The position numbers and the translations under genes are program-made. From positions 186,001 through 250,000 of the forward strand of contig NZ_CP009279.1 in the NCBI RefSeq assembly GCF_000758545.1: a DNA stretch of 64,000 nt, written 5' to 3'. Positions 47,159 through 56,600 of this stretch are shown here, one piece after another. The number at the start of each line of letters is the position of its first letter. Position 1 is the stretch's first letter. The notes under the pieces are model-generated. The model saw nothing but the letters and a program-made list of their open reading frames with translations. It was not told the DNA's origin and ran no database searches. Source of the DNA: Paenibacillus sp. FSL H7-0737. GTDB lineage: Bacteria > Bacillota > Bacilli > Paenibacillales > Paenibacillaceae.

Positions 47159-49354
47159 ATGCCATATGTTGATAAACTTCCCAAGTCTATAGAAATGCAG
47201 CTTACGGAACAACCGTTATTCCACTTTGGATCTGATTTAATGAAAGATGGACAGTTCGGTGAGCAATGGCTTGTATTGACAGAGAAGGAAGTGTCCGTTT
47301 GGGGAACGGACGGGAGAATGGTTTCGAAGTTTTTTGTTTCGAGCATAACCGATGCTCGAGTTGTAGGTGGGGTAGGAGGCGGTTCGTTACTTGTAGATAC
47401 TAAAGAGGGTCCAATCATTCTTATACGTTATACCGCATCGCTTACCTCTATATTTGGATATGCGTCTAAATTAATTGCTGCTGTAGCTAAAGGGGAGGAG
47501 CGGCCAACGGCTTCTGAAAAAGAATTTCCAAGACATTGTCCGAAATGCCGCAATCCGCTACCTGACGATTCTCAGACCTGTCCGGTGTGTAAAAGTAACG
47601 GCAAGGTTCTATTTCGAATGTTAGGTTACGCTAAGCCGTATAAAATCCAAATGATCGCAGCAGCGATTATGCTGATTTTCACTACATTGATAGAGCTTGT
47701 TCCACCTTTTTTGACGAAAATGATTGTAGATAACGTGCTAACAAAAAAGGACATGGGTTCAACGTTGCTATGGATTGTAATTGGGCTTGCAGCCACCTCT
47801 CTGGTGGTTACTCTAATGCAGACTGTACGTGGACTTATCGGAGTATGGATTGGCTCAAAAATTATGGGTGATCTGCGTCATGATGTGTATCATTCCTTGA
47901 TGAAATTGTCGTTATCTTTCTTCGATCGAAGACAGTCTTCGCAATTCATTGGACGGGTAAATAATGACTCTGAGGCGATGCGGCAATTCATGACAGATGG
48001 CGTAATATGGGTCTCGGGTGAATCATTAAGGGTGATCGCAATCTTCGCCATTATGTTTAGTATGGATTGGAAGCTAACACTGCTAGCCATGCTGCCTATG
48101 CCGCTTATGGTCGTACTATCGACTGTATTATGGCCGATGATTGGCAGACGGTGGTACCAGCAGTGGAGATCTATTTTTAGACTAAACGCTCTGGTTGGCG
48201 ATTCTTTGCAGGGGATTCGTGTGGTTAAAGCATTTGGTCAGGAAACTACGGAAATGTCACGTTATACTGTCGCTAATAAGGAATTGGTGCGGCACAATAT
48301 CCGGATTGAAGGCTTGTGGCAGGGAATGTTTCCCGCCTTTGCGTTAGTTGCTGGCGTAGGTACGCTATTAATTTGGTATTATGGCGGCAGAACGGTGCTT
48401 GATGGACAGTTATCTATTGGTACACTAATCGCTTTGGTGACTTACCTCGGGATGCTCCTCGGACCTTTGCAGTGGGTAAGTCAAATGATCAATTGGGCCA
48501 GTCATGCGATTTCAGCTGCAGATCGGGTTTTTGAAATTATGGATACACCATCCGATGTGCCTGATACTACGAACCCAGCTGATATTGGTCGTGTTAATGG
48601 TGAGGTAGAGTTTAAACAGGTCACTTATGGATACGAAAAGCATCACCCTGTGCTCAAGAACGTGGATTTAAAAGTAGCTGCAGGAGAGATGATTGGTCTG
48701 GTCGGACATTCAGGTGCTGGGAAGTCGACCTTCATCAACATGATTTGCCGATTCTATGACACAGATGAGGGTACCATCACCATCGACGGGGTGGATATCC
48801 GAAATATTAGCCAGTCTGACCTTCGGAGTCAGATCGGTGTAGTGCTGCAGGAGACATTCCTGTTCGACGGCACGATTGCTGAGAATATCGCTTATTCTAA
48901 ACCGGACGCTACAGAGCTGGAAATTATGCGTGCTGCTAAAATTGCCAATGCACATGACTTCATCGTTCAGCTACCTGATGGCTATGACACAAGGGTAGGT
49001 GAACGTGGGCATAAGTTATCCGGAGGGGAGAAGCAGCGAGTGTCTATTGCCCGAGCAATAATTCACGATCCGCGGATTCTAATTCTGGACGAAGCAACGG
49101 CTTCTGTGGATACAGTGACTGAGCGGCAAATCCAAGAAGCGATCTCGCGTCTGGTTAAAGGTAGAACGACATTCGCCATTGCTCATCGATTGTCCACTTT
49201 AAGAAATGCCAATCGGCTCGTCGTGCTGGAACGCGGTAAGATTATTGAGGTGGGTACGCATGAAGAATTGCTAGCAGTAGAAGGGGCTTACTTTAAACTG
49301 GTCGAAGCACAGAAAGAAATGTCCCAGATCAAGGGGGTAGAAGTGCATGAGTGA
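47159..49354 (+). CDS. ABC exporter with N-terminal PH-like domain and zinc ribbon
   Basis: Half-transporter of 731 residues with extra N-terminal parts. Residues about 1-115 are a beta-rich module (WLVLTEKEVSVWGTDGRMV, GGSLLVDTKEGPIILIRY) that resembles bacterial PH-like domains. Residues about 126-145 are a zinc ribbon (HCPKCRNPLPDDSQTCPVCK). Six membrane helices follow (about 165-450), then the ATPase: Walker A GHSGAGKST near 515, signature LSGGEKQRVSIARA near 619, Walker B ILILDEATAS. All ATPase motifs are intact. Its stop overlaps the start of a DUF1854 gene, a pairing known from cyanophycin-associated and other clusters. The exported substrate is unknown. Confidence 0.88.
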   Translation: MPYVDKLPKSIEMQLTEQPLFHFGSDLMKDGQFGEQWLVLTEKEVSVWGTDGRMVSKFFVSSITDARVVGGVGGGSLLVDTKEGPIILIRYTASLTSIFGYASKLIAAVAKGEERPTASEKEFPRHCPKCRNPLPDDSQTCPVCKSNGKVLFRMLGYAKPYKIQMIAAAIMLIFTTLIELVPPFLTKMIVDNVLTKKDMGSTLLWIVIGLAATSLVVTLMQTVRGLIGVWIGSKIMGDLRHDVYHSLMKLSLSFFDRRQSSQFIGRVNNDSEAMRQFMTDGVIWVSGESLRVIAIFAIMFSMDWKLTLLAMLPMPLMVVLSTVLWPMIGRRWYQQWRSIFRLNALVGDSLQGIRVVKAFGQETTEMSRYTVANKELVRHNIRIEGLWQGMFPAFALVAGVGTLLIWYYGGRTVLDGQLSIGTLIALVTYLGMLLGPLQWVSQMINWASHAISAADRVFEIMDTPSDVPDTTNPADIGRVNGEVEFKQVTYGYEKHHPVLKNVDLKVAAGEMIGLVGHSGAGKSTFINMICRFYDTDEGTITIDGVDIRNISQSDLRSQIGVVLQETFLFDGTIAENIAYSKPDATELEIMRAAKIANAHDFIVQLPDGYDTRVGERGHKLSGGEKQRVSIARAIIHDPRILILDEATASVDTVTERQIQEAISRLVKGRTTFAIAHRLSTLRNANRLVVLERGKIIEVGTHEELLAVEGAYFKLVEAQKEMSQIKGVEVHE

Positions 49355-49886
49355 TCCAATCAGCGTCAGTGATGAATTGAAAGCTCAAGATAAAGATCCC
49401 TATGAAATTAACATTTTTGAACCGGGTCTGATTTCCTTTAGCCGTAGTCAAGGTGGGGTGTTTCAAGGGGTAATAGAAGGTAAGGTTTATGAAGAACTAA
49501 TCCTTTTTCGTATATTTCCTTTTCAATACAACACCCAGTATATTTCTGTGAGAAATTCTAAGAGTGAGGAGATTGGTGTCATTCGTGACATTGATCAGCT
49601 GGATGAGGAAAGTCGGGGGGAAGTGGACAAAGAATTGCAGCTGCGATACTTTCTTCCCGTTGTGACCCGAATTGATTCCATCAAACAGAAGGCAGATATG
49701 TGGATTTGGGAGCTGCAAACGAATCTGGGGCAGACCCGTATCGTTATGCGTAACCTGCATGAGCATATGCAATACCCGAGTCTTTACCGCATCATTCTTA
49801 CTGACGTCAACGGAAAAAGATGCGAAATTCGTGATTATTCCACTTTGGATATTCAGAGTCGGAAAAAGCTGAAAGACGTTTTATAG
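49347..49886 (+). CDS. DUF1854 family protein coupled to the ABC exporter
   Basis: Soluble protein of 179 residues matching the DUF1854 family by pattern: PYEINIFEPGLISFSR, ILFRIFPFQYNTQYISVRN, EIGVIRDIDQLDEESRGEVD, RYFLPVVTRIDSIKQK and the final VNGKRCEIRDYSTLD. ATG 49347 lies inside the last codons of the ABC gene (eight-base overlap), with AAGGGGG just upstream, so the two are translationally coupled. In other bacteria DUF1854 proteins accompany ABC exporters of this type; the biochemical role is unknown. Confidence 0.82.
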   Translation: MSDPISVSDELKAQDKDPYEINIFEPGLISFSRSQGGVFQGVIEGKVYEELILFRIFPFQYNTQYISVRNSKSEEIGVIRDIDQLDEESRGEVDKELQLRYFLPVVTRIDSIKQKADMWIWELQTNLGQTRIVMRNLHEHMQYPSLYRIILTDVNGKRCEIRDYSTLDIQSRKKLKDVL

Positions 49887-49895
49887 TGGAAGAAG

Positions 49896-49936
49896 CAAAG
49901 TGCTTGGTAGTTTATACTACTGAGCACTTTTTTGAA
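49896..49936 (+). terminator. Terminator after DUF1854
   Basis: Hairpin AAAGTGCT..TAGT / ACTA..GAGCACTTT followed by TTT. Confidence 0.8.
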
Positions 49937-50069
49937 CTGTGTAAACATCCGCGGTTATCCCTTCTTTATGATGAGGAAACGCATTAGATTGGAGCAAATT
50001 TGTCACTAAACTTCCAGTATATGTGGTAATATATTACAACTAGATGATTACAATATGGGAGGTATGTGA

Positions 50070-51392
50070 GTGAAGCATAAATGGATGAACTCGCCGTACA
50101 CCTTTGCTTTAGGGATGTTTGCGATGATGGTTCCCAGTCAGGCTTTTAGTTCTTTTTACAGTTATTTTTATGTGGAGAAATTGGGCTTGGGCATTGGACT
50201 TGCTACACTGGCCAGAACAATCTTTCTGATCTGGGATGCGGTGAATAATCCGCTGTTTGGATACTGGTCAGACCGCACAAATACCCGCTATGGTCGGCGT
50301 AGACCCTGGGTGTTCGGCTCGATTCCGTTATTTATGCTGGCGTTTGTGCTGGTGTTCTCTCCTCCTGGCGGTTTATCCGAGAATGGACTCTTCACTTGGT
50401 TTCTAGTGACACTTATTTTCTATGAGGCTGTCGCTACGGTCTTGTGGGTGAACTATGGCGCACTGCTTCCGGAGCTGTTCCGTGGAGATCGTATTCGGGC
50501 AAAAGCCTCGGTGATTCAGCAAGGGTATCAAGTGGTTGCTCTGTTAATCGGTACGGCTCTAACGCCAAAACTTTTCGCAGCAATTAACTTCTCTAATATG
50601 GCTATTGTGTATGCCTGTGTCTTCGGCGTGTTTATGTTTTTATGTATGATGAATGTCCAAGAGAAGAAAGAGACCACTAAGACTGAACCGTTGAAGCTCA
50701 TCCCGGCTTTTCGGGAAACGATTCGGAATAAGAAGTTCTGGGTGTTTAATATTTCGAACTCTTTTGCCCAAACGGTTAATGGACTTATAAGCTCGATGAT
50801 TCCCTTTTATGCAAAATATGTTCTACATATTTCAGAAGCACAGGTATCTATTATGCTCGCGGCTGTCTTTGTCTCGGTCATTCCATTAGTGTTCGTGTGG
50901 TATTGGATTATTCGTAAGATGGATGGGGTCAAGGCATGGCGGCTATCGCTTATCCTATATGCTTTATCTGTCATTCCGCTATGGTTCGGTTATGATCTTG
51001 TAAGTGGTGTGGCCGCTGGCATTGTTGTTGGTTTCGGACTAGCAGGATTTCTAGTAACCCCGGCAATCGTAGGTGGCAAAATTATTGATGAGGATGCGGA
51101 GAAGACAGGTCTGAGAAGAGAAGGCATCTATACCGCGGTAAGTGGATTCATCACTCGCTCGAGCGGATTAATCTCGGCGCTGGCTTTTTTCATTGTAGGG
51201 ATGATCTTTGGTTACAAGAGTGGCGATGACCCAGGGTCTGATCCAGAAGCAACGTTCCGGTATTTAATAAGCGTGGTGCCGTTATGTCTGCTAGCGATAT
51301 CTGTTGTCATATCTTTTACTATTAAATTTACATTTACGGGGCAATTGAGAGGTGATGCTGACCATGATCAGAAAATTAATCATCAATTGTGA
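50070..51392 (+). CDS. GPH-type MFS sugar/cation symporter
   Basis: Transporter of 440 residues with about 12 helices in the glycoside-pentoside-hexuronide symporter style. Typical features: NPLFGYWSDRTNTRYGRRRPWVF (motif with D-R-T and GRRRP) in the first half, and GFGLAGFLVTPAIVGGKIIDED in the second. The start is GTG 50070 after GGGAGG. Its 3' end overlaps the deacetylase gene by 29 bases, so a transport-plus-deacetylation pathway for an acetylated oligosaccharide is likely. It lacks an obvious local regulator. Confidence 0.88.
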   Translation: MKHKWMNSPYTFALGMFAMMVPSQAFSSFYSYFYVEKLGLGIGLATLARTIFLIWDAVNNPLFGYWSDRTNTRYGRRRPWVFGSIPLFMLAFVLVFSPPGGLSENGLFTWFLVTLIFYEAVATVLWVNYGALLPELFRGDRIRAKASVIQQGYQVVALLIGTALTPKLFAAINFSNMAIVYACVFGVFMFLCMMNVQEKKETTKTEPLKLIPAFRETIRNKKFWVFNISNSFAQTVNGLISSMIPFYAKYVLHISEAQVSIMLAAVFVSVIPLVFVWYWIIRKMDGVKAWRLSLILYALSVIPLWFGYDLVSGVAAGIVVGFGLAGFLVTPAIVGGKIIDEDAEKTGLRREGIYTAVSGFITRSSGLISALAFFIVGMIFGYKSGDDPGSDPEATFRYLISVVPLCLLAISVVISFTIKFTFTGQLRGDADHDQKINHQL

Positions 51393-52278
51393 TGACTTTG
51401 GGCAAAGCCCTGCCATGAATCAGGCGATTATGCATCTATTAGAAGAGGGAAAAGTATCTTCAGCGACGATCATGGCGGTGGCCCCTGGATTCGAGGAGGC
51501 AGCTAGATGGTGTAGCCGTAGGCAACAACAAAATGTGGGCCTTCATTTGACGATGACTAGTGAGTTTGAGGCTTTACGCTGGAGCAGCCTGACGGGGGAC
51601 TCTTCACTACATGACGATGGCGGGCATCAATATAAGACGGTAAAAGAGTTTGAGCAGGGGGCGCAGACAAAAGCTGTGCTGAAGGAGATTGTTGCGCAGT
51701 ATGAGAGAGTGAAACAATCGGGAATAGTGATTAGTCATGTAGACAACCATATGGGAAGTTTATATGGCATGGAAACGGGACGTAGCTTGCTCCCGCAGAC
51801 GTTGTGGAGAATTTCGCGCTGGGGATTGCCATCACGGTTCTTTCGATACATCCATCCAGAGGATCCTCTTCTGGGATCGCTGAAAAATATTGAACGTCCT
51901 GTTGCACTTGGATCCGGGCTGGCCGATACACTTGGAGTCCCGATTCCTGATTACTTGTTGTCGCATCCTTTTGGTGTGGAAGAGGGTGAGACGTACGATC
52001 GTTTCAAACAATCCATTATTGCCAAGATGTATTCGCTACCTGATGGTGTTAGTGAAACCTATATTCATCCCGGAATCGACGATCCGTGGATGCTTGCAAA
52101 TATACCACATTGGGAGAAGCGAGTCTGGGAATACCGTCTACCCTTTGATGATGATTTTACCTATGCGATTCGTGATGCTAGTGTTGAATTAACGGACTAT
52201 CGCTATGTACAGGAGCATTTAAAGCGCCCACGAGTAAAATCTGCGGGGAGACTGTTGAAGAAACTGATAAGTTCATGA
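51364..52278 (+). CDS. ChbG/HpnK (YdjC-like) carbohydrate deacetylase
   Basis: Predicted metal-dependent deacetylase of 304 residues. LIINCDDFGQSPAMNQAI carries the Asp-Asp metal motif, VGLHLTMTSEF the general region, and SHVDNHMGS the His-x-x-x-His-type site; YIHPGIDD is near the end. ChbG of E. coli removes an acetyl group from chitooligosaccharides. I use ATG 51364, eight bases after GAGAGGTGA, rather than GTG 51352, because the latter overlaps that site. It overlaps the GPH symporter gene, indicating a shared substrate. Confidence 0.88.
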   Translation: MIRKLIINCDDFGQSPAMNQAIMHLLEEGKVSSATIMAVAPGFEEAARWCSRRQQQNVGLHLTMTSEFEALRWSSLTGDSSLHDDGGHQYKTVKEFEQGAQTKAVLKEIVAQYERVKQSGIVISHVDNHMGSLYGMETGRSLLPQTLWRISRWGLPSRFFRYIHPEDPLLGSLKNIERPVALGSGLADTLGVPIPDYLLSHPFGVEEGETYDRFKQSIIAKMYSLPDGVSETYIHPGIDDPWMLANIPHWEKRVWEYRLPFDDDFTYAIRDASVELTDYRYVQEHLKRPRVKSAGRLLKKLISS

Positions 52279-52286
52279 GGAAAAAT

Positions 52287-52313
52287 AAAAAGACACCTTG
52301 AGGGGTGTCTTTT
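52287..52313. terminator. Bidirectional GACACC-type terminator
   Basis: AAAAAGACACC/GGTGTCTTTT hairpin between the converging deacetylase and LSm-like genes. Confidence 0.8.
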
Positions 52314-52315
52314 GA

Positions 52316-52735
52316 CTATCCCATTAAACCCTTCAGTCCATTCAAGAATGGGGAAATAGATTTAATCATATTGTAGCCCATTTTCACAACCGGCATTGTT
52401 CTTTGGATCATCCCTACGAAGCCCATAATTCCACCGAATCCTGAAGCGCCTGAACTTGCAGACTCGGCAGCCCCTGCAGCTCCTCCTCCCATTCCGAAAA
52501 GTGAGCCGAATAATGGCATGAGTCCTGATACGTTCGCTTTCCGGGAGCGGGAAGAAGAGTGTTTTTTTGATTTTTTGTTTTTATTTTTATTTTTACGTGG
52601 TTTGGAGAGGGTCAATCCATCCTTATCGAGGCCAGTTATCCATCCTACATACGTACGTCCATCATGAAGCGTAACGCACACAGGTCTACCCTTGAGCTGT
52701 TCAGCTCGCTTGCGAATTTTTGCTCTGTTTGACAT
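52316..52735 (-). CDS. LSm-like N-terminus with Lys-rich and Gly-rich regions
   Basis: Protein of 139 residues of unusual make-up. Residues about 8-45 (LKGRPVCVTLHDGRTYVGWI, GLDKDGLTL) look like the Sm1 motif of LSm/Hfq-type folds. Residues about 46-66 are extremely basic (PRKNKNKNKKSKKHSSSRSR). From 70 on there is a Gly/Ala/Ser-rich stretch and a hydrophobic-amphipathic end (KMGYNMIKSISPFLNGLKGL). It is not Hfq: it lacks the Sm2 motif. ATG at 52735 lies just downstream of GAGGTGATCC. An RNA-binding role is an inference from the fold resemblance and the basic region only. Confidence 0.65.
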   Translation of the reverse strand: MSNRAKIRKRAEQLKGRPVCVTLHDGRTYVGWITGLDKDGLTLSKPRKNKNKNKKSKKHSSSRSRKANVSGLMPLFGSLFGMGGGAAGAAESASSGASGFGGIMGFVGMIQRTMPVVKMGYNMIKSISPFLNGLKGLMG

Positions 52736-52963
52736 TTGTGGATCACCTCATTGGTCTATTTAATTATATATTACTCAGATATTCCGGTGTTGCTTGTGCG
52801 GGTTCATCATTAATATGAAAAGAAAGTCCAAAAAATTGGATGAGGAAACGACGTTATACATAAATATCGATTTCCAAGTATCTCTCGTGAAAGTCCATTG
52901 CTTTTATAAAGGTGTTCTTCCGCTTATACGATTCGAATACCAATTAGTGAAGGGGGTGGAAGG

Positions 52964-53341
52964 ATGTTATCTGCATGGATTGGGAGTATTACTTTTGCGG
53001 GAGCGGCGATTCTTTACATATTACTGTCTTTAGGATTACCTTATGGTGAATTTGCAATGGGTGGCAAACATAGAATCATGCCCTTACAGATGAGGATTGC
53101 GTGTGCGATCTCAGTTGTTATACAACTGATTGCAATCTTGTACTTGTTGCAGGCAGGCAACGTGATTTCTATTGGATTACCTTTTGATAGAGGCGTATGT
53201 TACTTTTTTACAGTCTATCTAATTCTCAATACCGTAATGAATATATTATCGAAGAGTAGAAAAGAAAGACTTGTGATGACACCTTTGTCTTTAATCACGG
53301 CAATTTGTTTTGGGTTTACTGCCATCATGAGTGGGTCTTGA
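52964..53341 (+). CDS. Four-helix membrane protein, uncharacterised
   Basis: Membrane protein of 125 residues with four hydrophobic segments (about 4-25, 42-64, 72-92, 103-123). ATG 52964 follows AAGGGGGTGGAAGG, a very strong start signal. It resembles small uncharacterised integral membrane proteins widespread in Bacillales; I cannot name a function. A competing ORF in another frame across the same start region lacks a Shine-Dalgarno and is discounted. Confidence 0.75.
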   Translation: MLSAWIGSITFAGAAILYILLSLGLPYGEFAMGGKHRIMPLQMRIACAISVVIQLIAILYLLQAGNVISIGLPFDRGVCYFFTVYLILNTVMNILSKSRKERLVMTPLSLITAICFGFTAIMSGS

Positions 53342-53401
53342 GAGAGTTATTATCAGATAAAGATTCGACGTGTTTTGATTTTATGTATGCGCTTTCTTAG
53401 G

Positions 53402-53429
53402 ACGCACCTATATAAGGTGTGTTTTTTTA
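53402..53429 (+). terminator. Terminator after the four-helix protein
   Basis: ACGCACCT/AGGTGTGT hairpin with a five-base loop and seven Ts. Confidence 0.8.
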
Positions 53430-53498
53430 TATGTCTAGAGACTCTTGATCTAATAAAATAACAATGTGACCTAGGTCTTTCTTCACACGTTAATATAT

Positions 53499-53527
53499 TT
53501 GACACGAATTTATATTAATTTTACAAT
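53499..53527 (+). promoter_or_regulatory. Promoter of the surface nucleotidase gene
   Basis: TTGACA (53499-53504), a 17-base spacer and TACAAT (53522-53527), about 75 bases before the start. A second TATAAT at about 53557 has no good -35. Confidence 0.7.
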
Positions 53528-53604
53528 CCTATACTTTTTCGTCATGTTTGTGTGATATAATATCACCGAAATTATGTAAAAATTACTAGGGGGAATAAAT
53601 CTTT

Positions 53605-56600
53605 ATGGGATGGAAGACACGATGGAACAAGCCTCTCGCTTCTGTACTAGCAACTGCAGTGCTTTCAGCACAGGTACTAGGTGGAGTCGTTTTGGGTACG
53701 GTTTGGAGTCCGGACAAAGCCGAAGCCGCATCTGATGCCACAGCCAAACTCCGGTTGATGAGCACTACGGACGTACACACCAATGTCTACGGCTGGGACT
53801 ATTTTAAGAATGCAGCCTCTACAACTGTAGGACTCGATCGGACAGCTACGTTGGTTACTTATGCTAGGAGCGAATATCCTGATAATAATCTTCTGCTCGA
53901 CAATGGGGACTTGATTCAAGGTACGCCATTGGGTACTTACATCGCGAATGAAAGTAATTTAGTAGAATCAGAGACTAAGCTACACCCTATGATTGCGGCT
54001 ATGAATATTATGGAATATGATGTTGCGACTTTTGGTAATCATGAATTCAACTATGGGCTGGATTTCTTGAAACGTACTATTAAGGGCAGTGCTAATAATC
54101 CATTGAGTGGTGCCGACTTCCCCTATGTAAATGCCAATATATATATTGATGATAAAGATGGTAACCCAGACAATGACGTAAATGCTTTTAAACCTTATGT
54201 CATTCTTGATAGAGAAATAATGGACAGCGATAACCAACTCCGTGATATTAAGGTTGGTGTGCTTGGTCTTGTGACCCCTCAGATTATGGAATGGGACAAG
54301 GTTAATCTAGAAGGCAAAGTCATTGTTAAGGACATTGCTGAAACAGCAGCAAAATATGTTCCTATTATGAAGAGTGAGGGTGTCGATGTAATCGTAGCAA
54401 TGGCACATACTGGCTTCGATGCAACTGCAGTTGCAGGTACTGGTGCAGAAAACGCTATCAATCTTTTAAGTAAGGTTGACGACATTGACGCGATTACCTT
54501 CTCACACACTCACAAGGTGTTCCCAACAGTTGATAATGCAACGCTTGATGCTTCTTTTAAAGATCCAATAACAAAGCTACCATATAATAATGCTCAATCC
54601 GTTGTTGATAATGTTTATGGGCATATTAATGGTACTCCTGCCGTGCAAGCAGGTTATGGTGGAGGTTATCTGGGTCTAATTGATCTTAATTTGGTAGAAG
54701 TAGGCGGCAAATGGGAAGTAGATAAAAAGAACTCTAAAGCCTCGACCCGCTCCATAGCCAATGCTATACCGGATACTGCTATTGATGCTGCTGTTGCGGC
54801 AGACCACCAGGCTACTATTGACTATACAGGCCAAGAGCTAGGCGTTACTACCGCTCCGATGAACAGTTATTTTGCAATGGTTCAGGACGATCCAACCGTG
54901 CAAATTGTTACCAATGCCCAGAAGTGGTATGTGGAGAAGTATATTGAAACCAATCTACCACAGTATAAAAGTCTTCCGATTCTTAGCGTAGGTGCTCCTT
55001 TCAAGGCTGGACGTAACGGTCCTTCTGAGTATACGAGTATTGAGAAAGGTCCGCTGACTATTCGCAGTGCGAGTGACTTGTACCTGTATGACAACACGCT
55101 GAAAGCTATTAAAGTCAAAGGCTCTGTTGTTAAGGAATGGGTTGAAATGAGTGCGGGCGCATTTAATACCATCGATGTGAAAAGTGCAGCTTCACAAAGT
55201 TTGCTCAATGGAGATTTTGCGGTTTATAACTTCGATGTCATTGATGGCATTAAATACACAATTGATGTAACTAAACCTGCAAAATATACCCCTACCGGAA
55301 CAATTAACGATGCTTCATCGAGTCGTGTGAAGCAAATTACGTATAAAGGTAAAACTTTGGATCCAAACCAAGATTTTATTGTTGTGACTAACAATTACCG
55401 CGCAAGTGGTGGTGGGAACTTCCCGGGTGTGAAAGGTTCAGAGATGGTAGTCGATTCACAGGATGAGAATCGCCAGATCCTCATGGATTACATCAGAGAA
55501 GTAGGTACCATTGATCCTTCTGCGGATGGGAACTGGTCTTTGGCTCCTATTTCGGATGATGTGAATATCACCTTTACTTCGTCACCAGAAGCGGCAAAAG
55601 TTGTGCCATCCAACATTAAGGACACTGGTGCAAAAGATATTAAGGGATTTAGTATTTATAAACTGGCTCTCCCAGTTAAGGATGTAGAAGTTCACCTTCT
55701 GGGAATCAATGATTTCCACGGCCAACTGGATACAGTTTCTACAGTAAGCAACAAGAATGTGGGAACAGCTGCTATTCTTGCGACTTATCTGAAGGAAGCA
55801 CGGGCTAAATATGACAATGCTCTACTCTTCCACAACGGAGATTCCGTAGGTGCATCTGCTCCTGTATCCTCGCTTGAACGCGATGAACCGACGATTGAGT
55901 GGATGAACATGATGGGATTTGATGTGGGTTCCCTGGGTAACCATGAATTTGACCAAGGTGTCGATGCACTAATGACGCAACTTTATGGCGGTGTGGACCC
56001 TAAAGACAGCGATGTTACCCACAAGGGTACGAATTTTGATTATGTTAATGCCAATGCGGTGAATGCCAAAACTGGCGACCCGATTATTAAGCCTTATGTA
56101 ATTAAAGAAGTGGGCGGTGTGAAGGTCGGCTTTATTGGCCTTGTAACGAAGGCTACACCAGGCAAAGTTTCGCCTTCCGGCACAGCTGGCGTATATTTCC
56201 TCACTCCTGAGGAGGAAGTGGCGGCTGTTGAAAAATATGCTAAAGAGCTTCAATCTAATGGTGTTGAAACGATTATCGTGCTTGCGCATGATCCTGCCAC
56301 AACTAAAGATGGCAAAACTACAGGTGAAGCAGCTGATCTAGCTAATGCGCTTCCTGCGAACTCCCCGGTTGACGTTATCGTTGCTGGTGATAACCATGCT
56401 CTGGCAAATGGAACGGTAAACGGCAAGCTGATTGTACAAGCATACTCTTACGGTACAGCATTTGAAGATATCAAGCTGATCATTGATCCTAAAACAGGTG
56501 ATGTGAAGGAAAAGTCTGCTGTAGTAACCTCGACCTTCCATGACGGTGTAACACCGGATCCGGAAAGTGTAGCGCTGGTTAATACTTACCTTGAGAAGCA

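Noticed and set aside
52794..53033. Plus-strand ORF of 79 codons overlapping the four-helix membrane protein
   Set aside because: No start signal; overlaps a gene with a very strong Shine-Dalgarno in another frame.
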